Shown here: positions 1 through 10,339 of the stretch, piece after piece
Numbering within the stretch: the stretch's first letter is position 1
How the letters are laid out: every line of letters begins with the position of its first letter
Origin: Rhodobacteraceae bacterium HLUCCO18
Lineage (GTDB): Bacteria; Pseudomonadota; Alphaproteobacteria; Rhodobacterales; Rhodobacteraceae
Direction: 5' to 3'
DNA length: 64,000 bases
Assembly: GCA_001314805.1 (NCBI GenBank)
Contig: LJSY01000014.1
Coordinates: 1 to 64,000 of the forward strand
Notes under the pieces: generated by a model
The model's database searches: none
Told to the model about the DNA's origin: nothing
What the model saw: the letters and a program-made list of their open reading frames with translations, nothing else
Position numbers and translations under genes: made by a program

Positions 1-264
1 CTGGGGATCGAGGCGCAGGGGGTCATCTGGCTCCGCGGGCTCGGCGCGGCGGGCGCGTGGAACACGCCCTTCGACGAGGGCTGGCGGGCCATGCGCGAGA
101 AGCCGGACGCTTTCGCCGAGGCGATGGCGGGCGCGGCGCAGGCGGCGCTGCGCGGTCAGGGCACGGCGCAGGTCGTCTCGGCCGCCGTCACCCCGCTGAC
201 GCAGCGCGCCCGGGACAATCGCGAACGCCTGGAAGGGCGCGGCCGGCGACGGTGGAAGGATTGA
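1..264 (+). CDS. C-terminal part of an unidentified protein (truncated by window edge)
   Basis: Frame 1 open from base 1 to TGA 262-264: LGIEAQGVIWLRGLGAAGAWNTPFDEGWRAMREK...; no family recognised. Confidence 0.5.
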   Translation: MGIEAQGVIWLRGLGAAGAWNTPFDEGWRAMREKPDAFAEAMAGAAQAALRGQGTAQVVSAAVTPLTQRARDNRERLEGRGRRRWKD

Positions 265-398
265 AGAAGACCGCTCTGGCCGCGCGCGGATAACGCTTGG
301 CGGAGATGGCGAGGCAAGGGTCGCGACGGCGGATCATCGGGCAGGTGATCGACAACAGGGCCACCACGCGCGGCCCGCAGAGGGGAAGGACGAGACCG

Positions 399-1223
399 AT
401 GTGCGATATCTGCGTGATGAACAGCGTGAAGGAGCGGATGCTGACGCGCCGCAATTTCTTCAAGGGCACGGCGGCCGCTGCGGGTGCGGCGACGCTGGGC
501 GCGGCCGCGAGTCGTCCGGTAATGGCGCAGGCGCCCCGGACGATCCACGACATGACTCATGAGCTATCCGAGGAGTTTCCGACCTTCGGCGGCGTTCCGG
601 GGATCACCTATGACAAGCAGTTCGACATGGCTGCGGATGGCTACAACCTCTACGTGCTCAGCGTGAACGAGCATACCGGCACCCATATCGACGCGCCTTT
701 GCATTTCAGCGCCGACGGCCAGTCGGTGGCCGAGATCCCGGTGGAAAGCCTTGCCTGTCCGCTCTGCGTCATCGACATCCGGGCGCGCGCCTCCGAGGAT
801 CGCGACACGCAGGTGACGCCCGACGACCTGACCGCGTGGATCGCCGAGCATGGCGACATCCCCGACGGGGCCTGCGTGGCGATGAATTCGGGCTGGGCCG
901 CGAAGCTTGGCACCGACGAATTCCGCGGCGCGGATGCCGCGCGCGGCGGGTCGCTGCATTTTCCGGGCTTTCATATCGAGGCCACGCAGATGCTGCTGGA
1001 GCAGACGAACGCGGTGGCGATCGCGGTCGACACCCTGTCGCTCGACCACGGGCCGTCGCCGGATTTCGCCACCCATTACGCATGGCTGCCGGCTGGCCGC
1101 TACGGGATCGAGTGCCTCGCGGGGCTCGACATGATGCCGCCGTCGGGTGCGACGCTGATGGTCGGCGCGCCCAAGGTGCGCGGCGGCACCGGGGGTCCTG
1201 CGCGCGTGATGGCGCTGGTCTGA
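399..1223 (+). CDS. Cyclase family protein (kynurenine formamidase-like) with Tat-like signal
   Basis: ATG 399 after AGGGGAAGGA; LTRRNFFKG twin-Arg motif; NEHTGTHIDAPLHF cyclase-family motif. Confidence 0.85.
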   Translation: MCDICVMNSVKERMLTRRNFFKGTAAAAGAATLGAAASRPVMAQAPRTIHDMTHELSEEFPTFGGVPGITYDKQFDMAADGYNLYVLSVNEHTGTHIDAPLHFSADGQSVAEIPVESLACPLCVIDIRARASEDRDTQVTPDDLTAWIAEHGDIPDGACVAMNSGWAAKLGTDEFRGADAARGGSLHFPGFHIEATQMLLEQTNAVAIAVDTLSLDHGPSPDFATHYAWLPAGRYGIECLAGLDMMPPSGATLMVGAPKVRGGTGGPARVMALV

Positions 1224-1618
1224 TGGCGACGGTTCCGCTGCTGTCCGACGCGGAGCTCACGCCGGAGGCGGCTGAGGTCTTCGCCGAGATCCGTGCCGCC
1301 CGCGGCACGGATTACGTCAACGATTTCTGGCGCGCGATGGCCCATGACCCGGCGGCGCTGCGGGCGCTCTGGGACCGGCTGAAGGAGGTGATGGCGCCGG
1401 GCGCGCTCGACCCGCTGGTGAAGGAGATGATCTACGTCGCCGTCTCCACCGCCAACGGGTGCCAGTACTGCATCCACAGTCACACGGCGGCGGCGAAGGG
1501 GAAGGGGATGACGCCTGATATGCACGCGGAGTTGTTGGCGGTGATCGGGATGGCGATGCAGACCAACGGGCTGGTAACGGGGCTGGGCGTGGAGCCGGAC
1601 GAGGTGTTCAAGGCGTGA
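1223..1618 (+). CDS. Carboxymuconolactone decarboxylase family / AhpD-like protein
   Basis: TGATG overlap with preceding gene; NGCQYCIHSHTAAAKGKGM CxxC-H motif. Confidence 0.85.
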   Translation: MATVPLLSDAELTPEAAEVFAEIRAARGTDYVNDFWRAMAHDPAALRALWDRLKEVMAPGALDPLVKEMIYVAVSTANGCQYCIHSHTAAAKGKGMTPDMHAELLAVIGMAMQTNGLVTGLGVEPDEVFKA

Positions 1619-1642
1619 GGGTGGGTCGGGCCATAGAACCGA

Positions 1643-1705
1643 GGGCTGCCCCCGGCCGCGGGTGGGGGCACTGCCCCCGCCCGGGGGGGCGGTCGGGGGC
1701 AGCCC
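1643..1705. repeat. GC-rich nested inverted repeat upstream of ureC
   Basis: 12-bp perfect arms GGGCTGCCCCCG (1643-1654) / CGGGGGCAGCCC (1694-1705) with inner GGGGGCA/TGCCCCC hairpin. Confidence 0.8.
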
Positions 1706-1926
1706 GACGTTGCCGTCGGGCGGGATGGTTGCATGGAGCGTTACCACCAGCCACGCTTTTGTCCGTACCAGGCAAGACAGATGACGCCCGTACCTGCCAA
1801 TTGAAGAAGAAACGCTGTGCTCGACATGCCGAATGCTCCTCTGCGGATCGTTTCGGCTCCTCATTTCTCACATCAAGTGCGCGATCTGCGGCGCTCTTTC
1901 CCTTTCCTTCATCGATGGACTAGCCC

Positions 1927-3636
1927 ATGCCCACCCGCATCCCCCGCACGACCTATGCCGACATGTACGGCCCCACCACCGGCGACCGGGTGCGGCTGGC
2001 CGATACCGACCTGATCATCGAGGTGGAGCGTGACCTGACCACCTACGGCGAGGAGGTGAAATTCGGTGGCGGCAAGGTGATCCGCGATGGCATGGGCCAG
2101 TCGCAGCGCACCCGCGCCGAGGGGGCGGTGGACACCGTGATCACGAACGCGCTGATCGTGGATCACTCCGGTATCTACAAGGCCGATGTGGGCCTGCGCG
2201 ACGGGCGCATCCATGCCATCGGCAAGGCCGGAAACCCGGATACGCAACCCGGCGTCGACATCGTCATCGGACCGGGCACCGAGGCCATCGCGGGGGAGGG
2301 GCGGATCCTGACCGCCGGGGGCTTCGACGCGCATATCCATTTCATCTGCCCGCAGCAGATCGAGGATGCGCTTCATTCGGGCCTCACCACCATGCTGGGC
2401 GGCGGCACGGGGCCGGCGCATGGCACGCTTGCCACCACCTGCACGCCGGGGCCGTGGCATATCGGGCGGATGCTGCAATCCGCCGACGCCTTCCCGATGA
2501 ACCTCGCCTTCGCGGGCAAGGGCAACGCTTCGCGCCCCGCGGCACTGGTCGAGATGATCGAGGCCGGCGCCTGCGCCATGAAGCTCCACGAGGACTGGGG
2601 CACAACGCCCGGCGCCATCGACTGCTGTCTTTCCGTGGCCGACGACATGGACGTGCAGGTGATGATCCACACCGACACGCTGAACGAAAGCGGCTTTGTC
2701 GAGAACACTCTGGCCGCCATCGGCGACCGGACGATCCACGCCTTCCACACCGAGGGCGCGGGCGGGGGCCACGCGCCCGACATCATGAAGGTCGTGGGCT
2801 ACCAGAACATCCTGCCCAGCTCGACCAACCCGACGATGCCCTACACCGTGAACACGCTGGAAGAGCATCTGGACATGCTCATGGTCTGCCATCACCTCGA
2901 CAAATCCATCCCCGAGGACGTGGCCTTCGCCGAAAGCCGCATCCGGAAAGAGACCATCGCGGCCGAGGACATCCTGCACGACATGGGCGCGTTTTCCGTC
3001 ATGGCCTCCGACAGCCAGGCCATGGGGCGCGTGGGCGAGGTCATCATCCGCACGTGGCAGACCGCCGACAAGATGAAGAAGCAGCGCGGACGCCTGCCCG
3101 AGGAGACCGGCGAGAACGACAATGCCCGCGTGAAGCGCTACGTGGCGAAATACACCATCAACCCTGCCATCGTGCACGGGGTCTCGAAACACATCGGCTC
3201 GGTCGAGGTGGGAAAGCGCGCCGATCTCGTGCTCTGGAACACCGCGTTTTTCGGGGTGAAGCCCGAAATGGTGCTGATCGGCGGGACCATCGCCATGGCG
3301 CAGATGGGCGATCCCAACGCGTCGATCCCGACGCCGCAGCCGGTCTATTCGCGGCCCATGTTCGGCGCCTACGGCCGGTCGCTGGAACGCTCCTCCGTCA
3401 CCTTCGTGAGCCAGGCGGCGCAGGCGGCCGACATCGCCGGGGCGCTGGGGCTGGCCAAGGAGACCGTGGCCGTCGAGGGCATACGCAAGGTGCGGAAGGC
3501 CGACATGATCCACAACTCGGCCACGCCGCATGTCGAGGTGCACCCCGAAACCTACGAGGTCCGCGCCGACGGGGAGCTTCTGACCTGCGAACCGGCCACG
3601 GAACTGCCCCTCGCGCAGCGCTATTTCATGTATTGA
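1927..3636 (+). CDS. ureC: Urease subunit alpha
   Basis: 569 aa; [29 protein letters not shown] and MVCHHL motifs. Confidence 0.98.
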   Translation: MPTRIPRTTYADMYGPTTGDRVRLADTDLIIEVERDLTTYGEEVKFGGGKVIRDGMGQSQRTRAEGAVDTVITNALIVDHSGIYKADVGLRDGRIHAIGKAGNPDTQPGVDIVIGPGTEAIAGEGRILTAGGFDAHIHFICPQQIEDALHSGLTTMLGGGTGPAHGTLATTCTPGPWHIGRMLQSADAFPMNLAFAGKGNASRPAALVEMIEAGACAMKLHEDWGTTPGAIDCCLSVADDMDVQVMIHTDTLNESGFVENTLAAIGDRTIHAFHTEGAGGGHAPDIMKVVGYQNILPSSTNPTMPYTVNTLEEHLDMLMVCHHLDKSIPEDVAFAESRIRKETIAAEDILHDMGAFSVMASDSQAMGRVGEVIIRTWQTADKMKKQRGRLPEETGENDNARVKRYVAKYTINPAIVHGVSKHIGSVEVGKRADLVLWNTAFFGVKPEMVLIGGTIAMAQMGDPNASIPTPQPVYSRPMFGAYGRSLERSSVTFVSQAAQAADIAGALGLAKETVAVEGIRKVRKADMIHNSATPHVEVHPETYEVRADGELLTCEPATELPLAQRYFMY

Positions 3637-3643
3637 GAAGGGC

Positions 3644-4264
3644 ATGACCCTGCGCCTGATTCCCGCCCTCTGCCTTCTGGCCTCTCCCGTTCTGGCGCAG
3701 GACGGCTGCCCGCGCGGGCCCGGGGCGCTGGAAGCCGGCATCACCATCGATTTCGGAGCCATCGAGATCGATTACCGGCGCGAGGCCGGCGGCCGCATCC
3801 TCGAGACCGAGCGTTTCGAGGGCGAGGCCGAGGTCTGGTTCTATCGCAGCGATCCCACCGGCCTCATTAACGAGGCCTGGGCCGAGGGGCCCGACGGCAT
3901 CCCGGACGAGGCCACGCGTGAGAGCTACAGCTACGACTTCGCCGGCGGTCTGCCACGGGCCGAGCCCGGCACGAACTGGACCGGGCGCGAAACCTCGGTC
4001 ATCGGCGGGGTGGAGGAGGTGAACCTCGTCGCCTGGAGCTTTTCCAAGGTGGAGGCGTACACGATCGGCGGCTGCAGCTATGACGCCATCCGGATCTTCG
4101 AGACCCGGACCTCGCCCACGGACCCGGCGCAACCGCCATGGATCAGCCAGTATGTGCATCTGTTCGATCTGGGCATGTCGATCTTCCTCGGCGGGGACGA
4201 ACTGGGCATTGACCCCGCGCTCGAGGTGCCGCGCGCCATATTCATGACCGCCAAGGCACCCTGA
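3644..4264 (+). CDS. Hypothetical secreted protein within urease cluster
   Basis: Signal peptide MTLRLIPALCLLASPVLAQ; 8 bp after ureC. Confidence 0.75.
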   Translation: MTLRLIPALCLLASPVLAQDGCPRGPGALEAGITIDFGAIEIDYRREAGGRILETERFEGEAEVWFYRSDPTGLINEAWAEGPDGIPDEATRESYSYDFAGGLPRAEPGTNWTGRETSVIGGVEEVNLVAWSFSKVEAYTIGGCSYDAIRIFETRTSPTDPAQPPWISQYVHLFDLGMSIFLGGDELGIDPALEVPRAIFMTAKAP

Positions 4265-4432
4265 GGCGTGACCGGAATGCCGCAGTGCGGCATGGATGCG
4301 TTCCGGTCCCCGAAGCATCGACTGGACCCGCCACCGTTCGGTGTTAGCGTTTCGGCAGGGGAGGAGCCCCGAGGACACGGTCGCCCCCGACGATAGGCTG
4401 CCGGTCCGCCCATGAAAAATGGAGGCGCTCCA

Positions 4433-4654
4433 ATGACTTCAATCGCGAATCGCAACTATTCTCCGTCGCTCGGCACCCGCTTCGACGCCTATTTCTGCAT
4501 GCTCGGTCAGGGGATCGGCCCGCAGCATATCCGGGGTGCACGGCTGAAACGCGCCGTGCATCTCGACGGGCTTCCCGACGCCGCGTTGCGGCAGATGGGG
4601 ATTGCGCGCGCCGACATCCCCTCTATCGTGTTCCGGGACCTGTTCACCATCTGA
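4433..4654 (+). CDS. Small protein resembling DUF1127-type proteins
   Basis: GGAGG 7 nt before ATG 4433; LDGLPDAALRQMGIARADIP resembles the DUF1127 C-terminal pattern. Confidence 0.6.
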   Translation: MTSIANRNYSPSLGTRFDAYFCMLGQGIGPQHIRGARLKRAVHLDGLPDAALRQMGIARADIPSIVFRDLFTI

Positions 4655-4703
4655 TCGCGCGGACCGCCTGAAGCGCCCGCGAGGTGTATGCGGAGGACCC
4701 TGC

Positions 4704-5216
4704 GTGGCACGTGACGAGACCGATCCGAACGCTATCGATCTGAAGGCGGGCGCCGTGCGCCGGGCGGGCGATTGGGACGGACCCGCGGGCGAGAGACTCG
4801 TGCTCGACTACGAGGGGCGCTTCCTGCGGCGCAAGCGCGTCCTGGCCGCTTCGGGTCGCGGCGTCATGGTGGACCTGCCCGAGACGGTCTCGCTCGACGC
4901 GGGCGACGCGCTGGAGGCCGAGGGCGGCCTGCTGGTCGAGATCGTCGCGGCGCCCGAGCCGCTTTTGCGGGTGTCCGGCGATCTGCCGCGTCTCGCCTGG
5001 CATATCGGCAACCGGCACACGCCGTGCCAGGTCGCGGGGGACCATCTGCTGATCCGGGACGACCACGTGCTCGCCGACATGCTGCGCCGGCTTGGGGCGG
5101 AGGTGACGGCGGTCACGGCGCCCTTCGTGCCCGAAGGCGGAGCCTATGGTCATGGCCGGACGCATGGTCATTCCCACGGGCCATCCGATGGGCCATCCGA
5201 TGGGCATTCGCACTGA
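4704..5216 (+). CDS. ureE: Urease accessory protein UreE
   Basis: GTG start after CGGAGGA; WHIGNRHTPCQV motif; His-rich C-terminus HGRTHGHSHGPSDGPSDGHSH. Confidence 0.93.
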   Translation: MARDETDPNAIDLKAGAVRRAGDWDGPAGERLVLDYEGRFLRRKRVLAASGRGVMVDLPETVSLDAGDALEAEGGLLVEIVAAPEPLLRVSGDLPRLAWHIGNRHTPCQVAGDHLLIRDDHVLADMLRRLGAEVTAVTAPFVPEGGAYGHGRTHGHSHGPSDGPSDGHSH

Positions 5217-5220
5217 AACG

Positions 5221-5871
5221 ATGCGTGCCGAGGCCGATCTCCTGACGCTCACGCAATGGCTGTCCCCGGCCTTTCCGGTGTCCTCCTACGCCTATTCCCA
5301 CGGGCTGGAGGCCGCGATCTCGGCGGGCTCGGTCCATGATGGGGCGAGTGTGGCCGACTGGATCGCCACCGTGATCGAGGCGGGCAGCGGGCGGACCGAC
5401 GCTATCGTGCTGGCGGCCGTTTTGCGCGATGCTGCCGATCCGGGCGCGCTGTCGGAGATGGCGCGCGCGCTGGCAGGCTCCGCCGAGCGCTGGGAGGAGA
5501 CGCGCGCCCAGGGCGCGGCCTTCGCCGCCACGCGCCGTGCAATGGGGGCCGACGCCGCCGACCGACCCTATCCCGTCGCCGTGGGGGAGGCCGCGCGGGG
5601 GCTGTCGCTGGCCCACGGGATCGTGGTGTCGCTGTACCTGCAGGCCTTTGCCGGGACGCTCGTCTCCGCGGCCGTCCGCTTCGTCCCGCTGGGGCAGGCG
5701 GAGGGGCAGCGCATCATGGCGGGCCTCGCGCCGCGGATCGAGGCGGTCGCGCGTGCGGCCGTGGCGCTGGCCCCAAAAGAGGTCGAGGACGCGTTGGGCA
5801 GCGCGGCCTTCGGCGCGGATCTCGCGGCGATGGAACATGAGACCCAGGAGGTGCGGCTGTTCCGGACGTGA
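5221..5871 (+). CDS. ureF: Urease accessory protein UreF
   Basis: [21 protein letters not shown] motif; between ureE and ureG. Confidence 0.95.
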   Translation: MRAEADLLTLTQWLSPAFPVSSYAYSHGLEAAISAGSVHDGASVADWIATVIEAGSGRTDAIVLAAVLRDAADPGALSEMARALAGSAERWEETRAQGAAFAATRRAMGADAADRPYPVAVGEAARGLSLAHGIVVSLYLQAFAGTLVSAAVRFVPLGQAEGQRIMAGLAPRIEAVARAAVALAPKEVEDALGSAAFGADLAAMEHETQEVRLFRT

Positions 5872-5917
5872 GGCGCGTGGGGCATGCGGCGGGAGCGAGG
5901 GGTTTTCCACCCCTCGC

Positions 5918-5950
5918 GCTCCCCGGAGCGGTATTTTTGGAAAGATGAAG
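5918..5950 (-). repeat. Dispersed intergenic repeat copy A
   Basis: Reverse complement CTTCATCTTTCCAAAAATACCGCTCCGGGGAGC, next to hairpin CGAGGGGTGGAAAACCCCTCG; matches copies at 11709, 18983, 35389 and 40457. Confidence 0.75.
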
Positions 5951-5959
5951 GGAAACGGG

Positions 5960-6571
5960 ATGGGAAGTTCGAACGGACCGCTTCGGGTGGGTATCGGTGG
6001 CCCGGTGGGTGCCGGCAAGACGACGCTGACCGAAGGGCTTTGCCGGGCGATGGCCGGGCGCTACTCCGTCGCCGTGATCACCAACGACATCTACACCGCC
6101 GAGGATGCCGAGTACCTCTTGCGCGCGCAGGTTCTGCCCGCCGACCGGATCAGGGGCGTCGAGACGGGGGGCTGTCCGCATACCGCGATCCGGGAGGATG
6201 CCTCGATCAATCTCGCCGCCGTGGCCGAGTTCCGCGCGCGCATCCCCGATCTGGACCTCGTGTTCATCGAATCGGGCGGCGACAACCTCGCCGCGACCTT
6301 CTCGCCGGAACTGGCGGACCTGACGCTTTACGTGATCGACACCGCGGCGGGGCAGGACATCCCGCGCAAGAAGGGGCCGGGCGTGACGCGTTCGGATCTC
6401 TTGATCGTGAACAAGGTCGATCTCGCGCCCCATGTGGGTGTGGATGCGGGCCAGCTGGAGGCCGACGCCGCCGCCGCGCGCGGCGACCGGCCCTTCGTCA
6501 TGGCGAGCCTGAGGACCGGCAAGGGGCTCGACCGGGTGGTGCGGTTCCTCGAAGAGGCCGGGGGGCTCTGA
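5960..6571 (+). CDS. ureG: Urease accessory GTPase UreG
   Basis: [14 protein letters not shown]-loop; [34 protein letters not shown]. Confidence 0.97.
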   Translation: MGSSNGPLRVGIGGPVGAGKTTLTEGLCRAMAGRYSVAVITNDIYTAEDAEYLLRAQVLPADRIRGVETGGCPHTAIREDASINLAAVAEFRARIPDLDLVFIESGGDNLAATFSPELADLTLYVIDTAAGQDIPRKKGPGVTRSDLLIVNKVDLAPHVGVDAGQLEADAAAARGDRPFVMASLRTGKGLDRVVRFLEEAGGL

Positions 6572-6575
6572 GCCG

Positions 6576-7514
6576 TCAGACCCGGGCCGGCTTGCCCGAC
6601 CGCGCCTCGGCCAGAAGCGCGCTCAGCCGCTTGTCGCCCGAAACTGCGAGCCCGTGCTCGGCGATGAGCGCGGCGCGCTTCGGGCGTCCCTGTATCAGCG
6701 CCGCGCGCGCCCGCCGCACCATCGTGCCGGGGTTCCTGCGGCAGGCGTCCTTGAGTGCCGCGCGCACCGCGGCGGGGCTGGCCTCGTCGCGCTCCAGAAG
6801 GCGCAGGACGGGGATGCTGGCCTCCGCCTCCTGAAGGATGCGCGAGAAATCGCGTCCGGCGTGAGGAAGCCCGAGACGGGTGACGTTGGGCCCGGTATGC
6901 AGCGCCGCGTGGGCGGCCGGCGCGATCTCGGTCGGATCGTAGAGGACCAGCGCGCGCCCGGCGGTGGCAAGACCCGCCGGCCCAAAGCCCAGCGGACCCG
7001 GGAAAGGCAGGCGCCGGGCGCTGCGAAAGCGTCGCTCGAAAGGGGCGCGGGCGGGGTCGAGCGTGGCCACGGGGCCGGCCGCCAGAACCCGCGCGCCGGG
7101 GGCGAACCGGGCATAGGTGCAGGCGGCGAAACCGCAATCGGGGCCGACGCCGTAGAAGATGATGCGGGAAAACCCGTCGAAGACGCCGCGGGCCTGCAGC
7201 GTGCGGAAGAACCGCGTGAGCGCATCGTCGAGAAACCACGTCTCGCCGCGGGACATGACCGACAGAAGCGACCAGGACCGGCGGCGCACCATCTCGAACC
7301 CGGCCGGAAGCCCCTGGGCGGCCAGATCGCGGGCCCGTTCGGCGCGGTCGAACGCCACCAGGAGCGTGTCGCCCTCGTCCACGTAGAGGCCGAAGTGATT
7401 CTCGCCGATCCGGTCGAAAAGCCCGTGCTCTTCCCCGATCCGGGCCAGCCGGCCCATCCATGTAGCCTGACCGATACCGCCGGTTTTCGCGGGCCCGTGG
7501 TCTTCCTTCGACAT
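6576..7514 (-). CDS. Conserved Rhodobacteraceae protein (homologues are often labelled phosphoadenosine phosphosulfate reductase)
   Basis: MSKEDHGPAKTGGIGQATWMGRLARIGEEHG...GETWFLDDALTRFF; resemblance from memory only. Confidence 0.65.
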   Translation of the reverse strand: MSKEDHGPAKTGGIGQATWMGRLARIGEEHGLFDRIGENHFGLYVDEGDTLLVAFDRAERARDLAAQGLPAGFEMVRRRSWSLLSVMSRGETWFLDDALTRFFRTLQARGVFDGFSRIIFYGVGPDCGFAACTYARFAPGARVLAAGPVATLDPARAPFERRFRSARRLPFPGPLGFGPAGLATAGRALVLYDPTEIAPAAHAALHTGPNVTRLGLPHAGRDFSRILQEAEASIPVLRLLERDEASPAAVRAALKDACRRNPGTMVRRARAALIQGRPKRAALIAEHGLAVSGDKRLSALLAEARSGKPARV

Positions 7515-7767
7515 GTGTTGCGGCATCCCCTGACCGTGCGCCGATCCTCTCCCCCGGCGCTTGGGCATACCCTTGTTGCGGGAGTATTGCAAAGTGATGG
7601 AACGCCTGCGGCAAAACCGAGACTGGCGGTGATGCGGGCGGGTCGTTCCAAACGCCGCATCCTCGTCCGCAATGCGCCATGAGAGGGTCGCTTTCCCTTG
7701 ATAATCCATTTAGCCGGGCAGCTACTGTCTACGCAAACGTGCCAATCATCCGACGGAGAGACGATCC

Positions 7768-8259
7768 ATGAGCCCAATTGGACGTGCGCTGGTCGCTGCG
7801 TGCGTAACCTTTGGCATGTCCGCGCTTGGTGGCCATGCCGCGATGGCCTGCCCGACCAGGCCCAACCTGACGGCCTCCATCGTCGAGAGCCTCCCCGCCG
7901 ATTTCTCGCCCGACCCCTGGATGCGGACCATAACGGCCGGCGGACGCGTAAGGCTGCAGGACTGCGGGCTCAACTTCCCGGGCTATGTCGGCCGCAACCC
8001 CGATCTTCAGTTCGCTTTTTCAGGTGACGTGCCGTCAACCCCGTTCACGATTGCCTTGGAAGCCGAAGCCGGTTTCGACGGCATCCTTCTCGTCCGCACG
8101 CCGGACGGATCATGGCGCTACAGCGATGATTACCGTGGCAAGAATCCTGCGATCGTCTTCCGCAACCCTCGCGAAGGGCAATATTTCGTCTGGGCGGGGA
8201 GCTACGATCCGTCCTCCGACCGTGCCGCGCGGTTGATCGTGACGCGGATGAACCACTAG
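7768..8259 (+). CDS. Hypothetical secreted protein
   Basis: N-terminal signal peptide; high-GC3 ORF. Confidence 0.7.
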   Translation: MSPIGRALVAACVTFGMSALGGHAAMACPTRPNLTASIVESLPADFSPDPWMRTITAGGRVRLQDCGLNFPGYVGRNPDLQFAFSGDVPSTPFTIALEAEAGFDGILLVRTPDGSWRYSDDYRGKNPAIVFRNPREGQYFVWAGSYDPSSDRAARLIVTRMNH

Positions 8260-8293
8260 GCTCCGAATTCAGGATGCCTTTTCGGGAGGAAGA

Positions 8294-9265
8294 ATGACAA
8301 CCGAGCTCGAGAACATGCCCGAACAGGCGCTGGCCTGGCACAGGGCGGGGCTGGGCGCCGTGCTGGCCACCGTGGTCGAGACATGGGGCTCCGCGCCGCG
8401 GCCCGTTGGCAGCCAGCTGGCGATCTCGGGCGAGGGCCACATGGCGGGTTCGGTCTCGGGTGGCTGCGTCGAGGGCGCGGTGGTGGTCGAGGCGATGGAG
8501 GCCGTCGCAACCGGCCAGCCGCAGATGCTGGAATTCGGCGTCTCGGATGACGAGGCCTTCGCCGTCGGGCTTGCCTGCGGCGGGCGCATCCGCGTCTGGC
8601 TGGAACCCGTGGGCGGCGCGCTGCCCGAGGCGATGCTGGCCCAGCTTGTGGCGGCGCGCGCCGCGCGGACACCCGTGGCCTACGTGGTGAACACGCAGAC
8701 CGGAGAGCGTCGCCTTGACGGAGCCGCGCAATGGGCCGAGCGCTTTCGCGCCGACCGGTCCGGCATGGAAGAGGACGGCGCGACCTTCGTTCATGTCCAC
8801 AACCCGCCCTTGCGCATGATCGTCGTGGGCGCCGTGCATATCGCGCAGGCGCTGGTTCCGATGGCGCGCATGGCGGGCTATGACGTGAGCCTCGTCGACC
8901 CGCGCCCGGCCTTCGCGCAGGAGACGCGCTTTCCGGACGAGACGGTGGTGGAGGACTGGCCGGACGAGGCGCTGGATGGGCTCGCGCCGGACGCACGCAC
9001 CGCGGTTGTCACGCTGACCCATGATCCCAAGCTCGACGATCCGGCGATCCTGCGGGCGCTTGGCTCCGACATCTTCTATCTCGGCTGTCTGGGCTCCAAC
9101 CGGACCCATGCCAAGCGCGTCGCGCGGCTGCGGGAGGCCGGCGTGAGCGAGGACGCGATCGCGCGAATACACGCGCCCGTGGGCCTCGATATCGGAGCGC
9201 GCGGGCCGGCGGAGATCGCGGTGTCGATCCTGGCCGAAGTCACCGCCCGCCTGCGCAAGGGATGA
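8294..9265 (+). CDS. XdhC/CoxF family molybdoenzyme maturation protein
   Basis: TVVETWGSAPRPVGSQLAISGEGHMAGSVSGGCVEGAV; RMIVVGAVHIAQAL. Confidence 0.9.
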   Translation: MTTELENMPEQALAWHRAGLGAVLATVVETWGSAPRPVGSQLAISGEGHMAGSVSGGCVEGAVVVEAMEAVATGQPQMLEFGVSDDEAFAVGLACGGRIRVWLEPVGGALPEAMLAQLVAARAARTPVAYVVNTQTGERRLDGAAQWAERFRADRSGMEEDGATFVHVHNPPLRMIVVGAVHIAQALVPMARMAGYDVSLVDPRPAFAQETRFPDETVVEDWPDEALDGLAPDARTAVVTLTHDPKLDDPAILRALGSDIFYLGCLGSNRTHAKRVARLREAGVSEDAIARIHAPVGLDIGARGPAEIAVSILAEVTARLRKG

Positions 9266-10284
9266 GGTTCGGGCCGGTTCCCGTGGCCGAGGCCGAGGGT
9301 GCGATCCTCGCCCATTCCGTGCGGCTGCCCCGGGGCGCACTCAAGAAGGGCCGGATGCTCTCGGAGGAGGATGTCGCAGCGCTTTCGGCCGCCGGGATCG
9401 ACCGCGTGACGGTCGCACGCCTTGCCCCGGGAGACGTCGTGGAGAACGAGGCGGCGGAACGGCTGGCACGGGCGCTGGTGCCCGACCCGGACGCGGCGGG
9501 GTTGCGCCTCGATCCCGCTTTCACGGGCCGGGTGAATATCCGGGCGACGGGGCCGGGGGTCGTGGCGCTGGACGCGGGTGCCATCGCGCGGCTGAACGCG
9601 GTCGATCCGATGATCACGCTGGCCACCGTGCCGGAATGGCAGCGGGTGATCGAGGGCACCATGGTGGGCACGGTCAAGATCATCTCCTACGCGGTCGACG
9701 GCGCGGCGCTCGCGGCCGCCTGCGCGGCGGGGGCGGGCGCGCTGAGCCGCCGCGCACCGGTCTGCCGGACGGCGGCGCTGATCGTGACGGAGGCCGCGGA
9801 AGGTCCCGCGCGGCGCGACGAGAAGGGGATCGCGGCGGTCGAGGCGCGGCTTGCTGCGCTGGGCGTGAGCCTCGCGGACGTGCGCACCGTGCCCCATGAT
9901 GCCGGTGCGGTCGCGGCGGCGCTGGCGGATGCCCAGGCCGACCTTCTTCTGATCCTGACCGTGTCGGCCACGTCGGACCCCAACGACGCGGCGCCAGCGG
10001 GGCTGGTGGCGGCGGGCGGGCGGCTGATCCGCTTCGGGATGCCCGTCGATCCGGGCAACCTGCTGGTGCTGGGCGAGATCGGCGCGCGGCCTGTCATCGG
10101 ATTGCCGGGCTGCGCGCGCTCGCCCGCGCTCAACGGGGCGGACTGGGTGCTGGAGCGCGCAGTCTGCGGGGTGAAGGTGAGCGCCGGTGACATCGCGGCG
10201 ATGGGGGTGGGTGGTCTCCTGAAGGAGATCCCGACCCGTCCCCAGCCGCGCGACGGGCCGCGCGGACGCGGGCAGGGTTCTTGA
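9262..10284 (+). CDS. Molybdopterin-binding (MoeA/MobA-associated) protein
   Basis: Overlaps XdhC gene by 4 bp; PVAEAEGAILAHSVRLPRGALKKGRML; VIGLPGCARSPALNGADWVL. Confidence 0.85.
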   Translation: MRFGPVPVAEAEGAILAHSVRLPRGALKKGRMLSEEDVAALSAAGIDRVTVARLAPGDVVENEAAERLARALVPDPDAAGLRLDPAFTGRVNIRATGPGVVALDAGAIARLNAVDPMITLATVPEWQRVIEGTMVGTVKIISYAVDGAALAAACAAGAGALSRRAPVCRTAALIVTEAAEGPARRDEKGIAAVEARLAALGVSLADVRTVPHDAGAVAAALADAQADLLLILTVSATSDPNDAAPAGLVAAGGRLIRFGMPVDPGNLLVLGEIGARPVIGLPGCARSPALNGADWVLERAVCGVKVSAGDIAAMGVGGLLKEIPTRPQPRDGPRGRGQGS

Positions 10285-10339
10285 CGCGACTGCCCCGGCG
10301 CTACCTTTGGAACAGGTCCAAACCAAGGGAGAACCCGAG

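Noticed and set aside
1909-3762. 617-aa minus-strand ORF over ureC
   Set aside because: Antisense shadow of a high-GC gene; ureC on + is unequivocal
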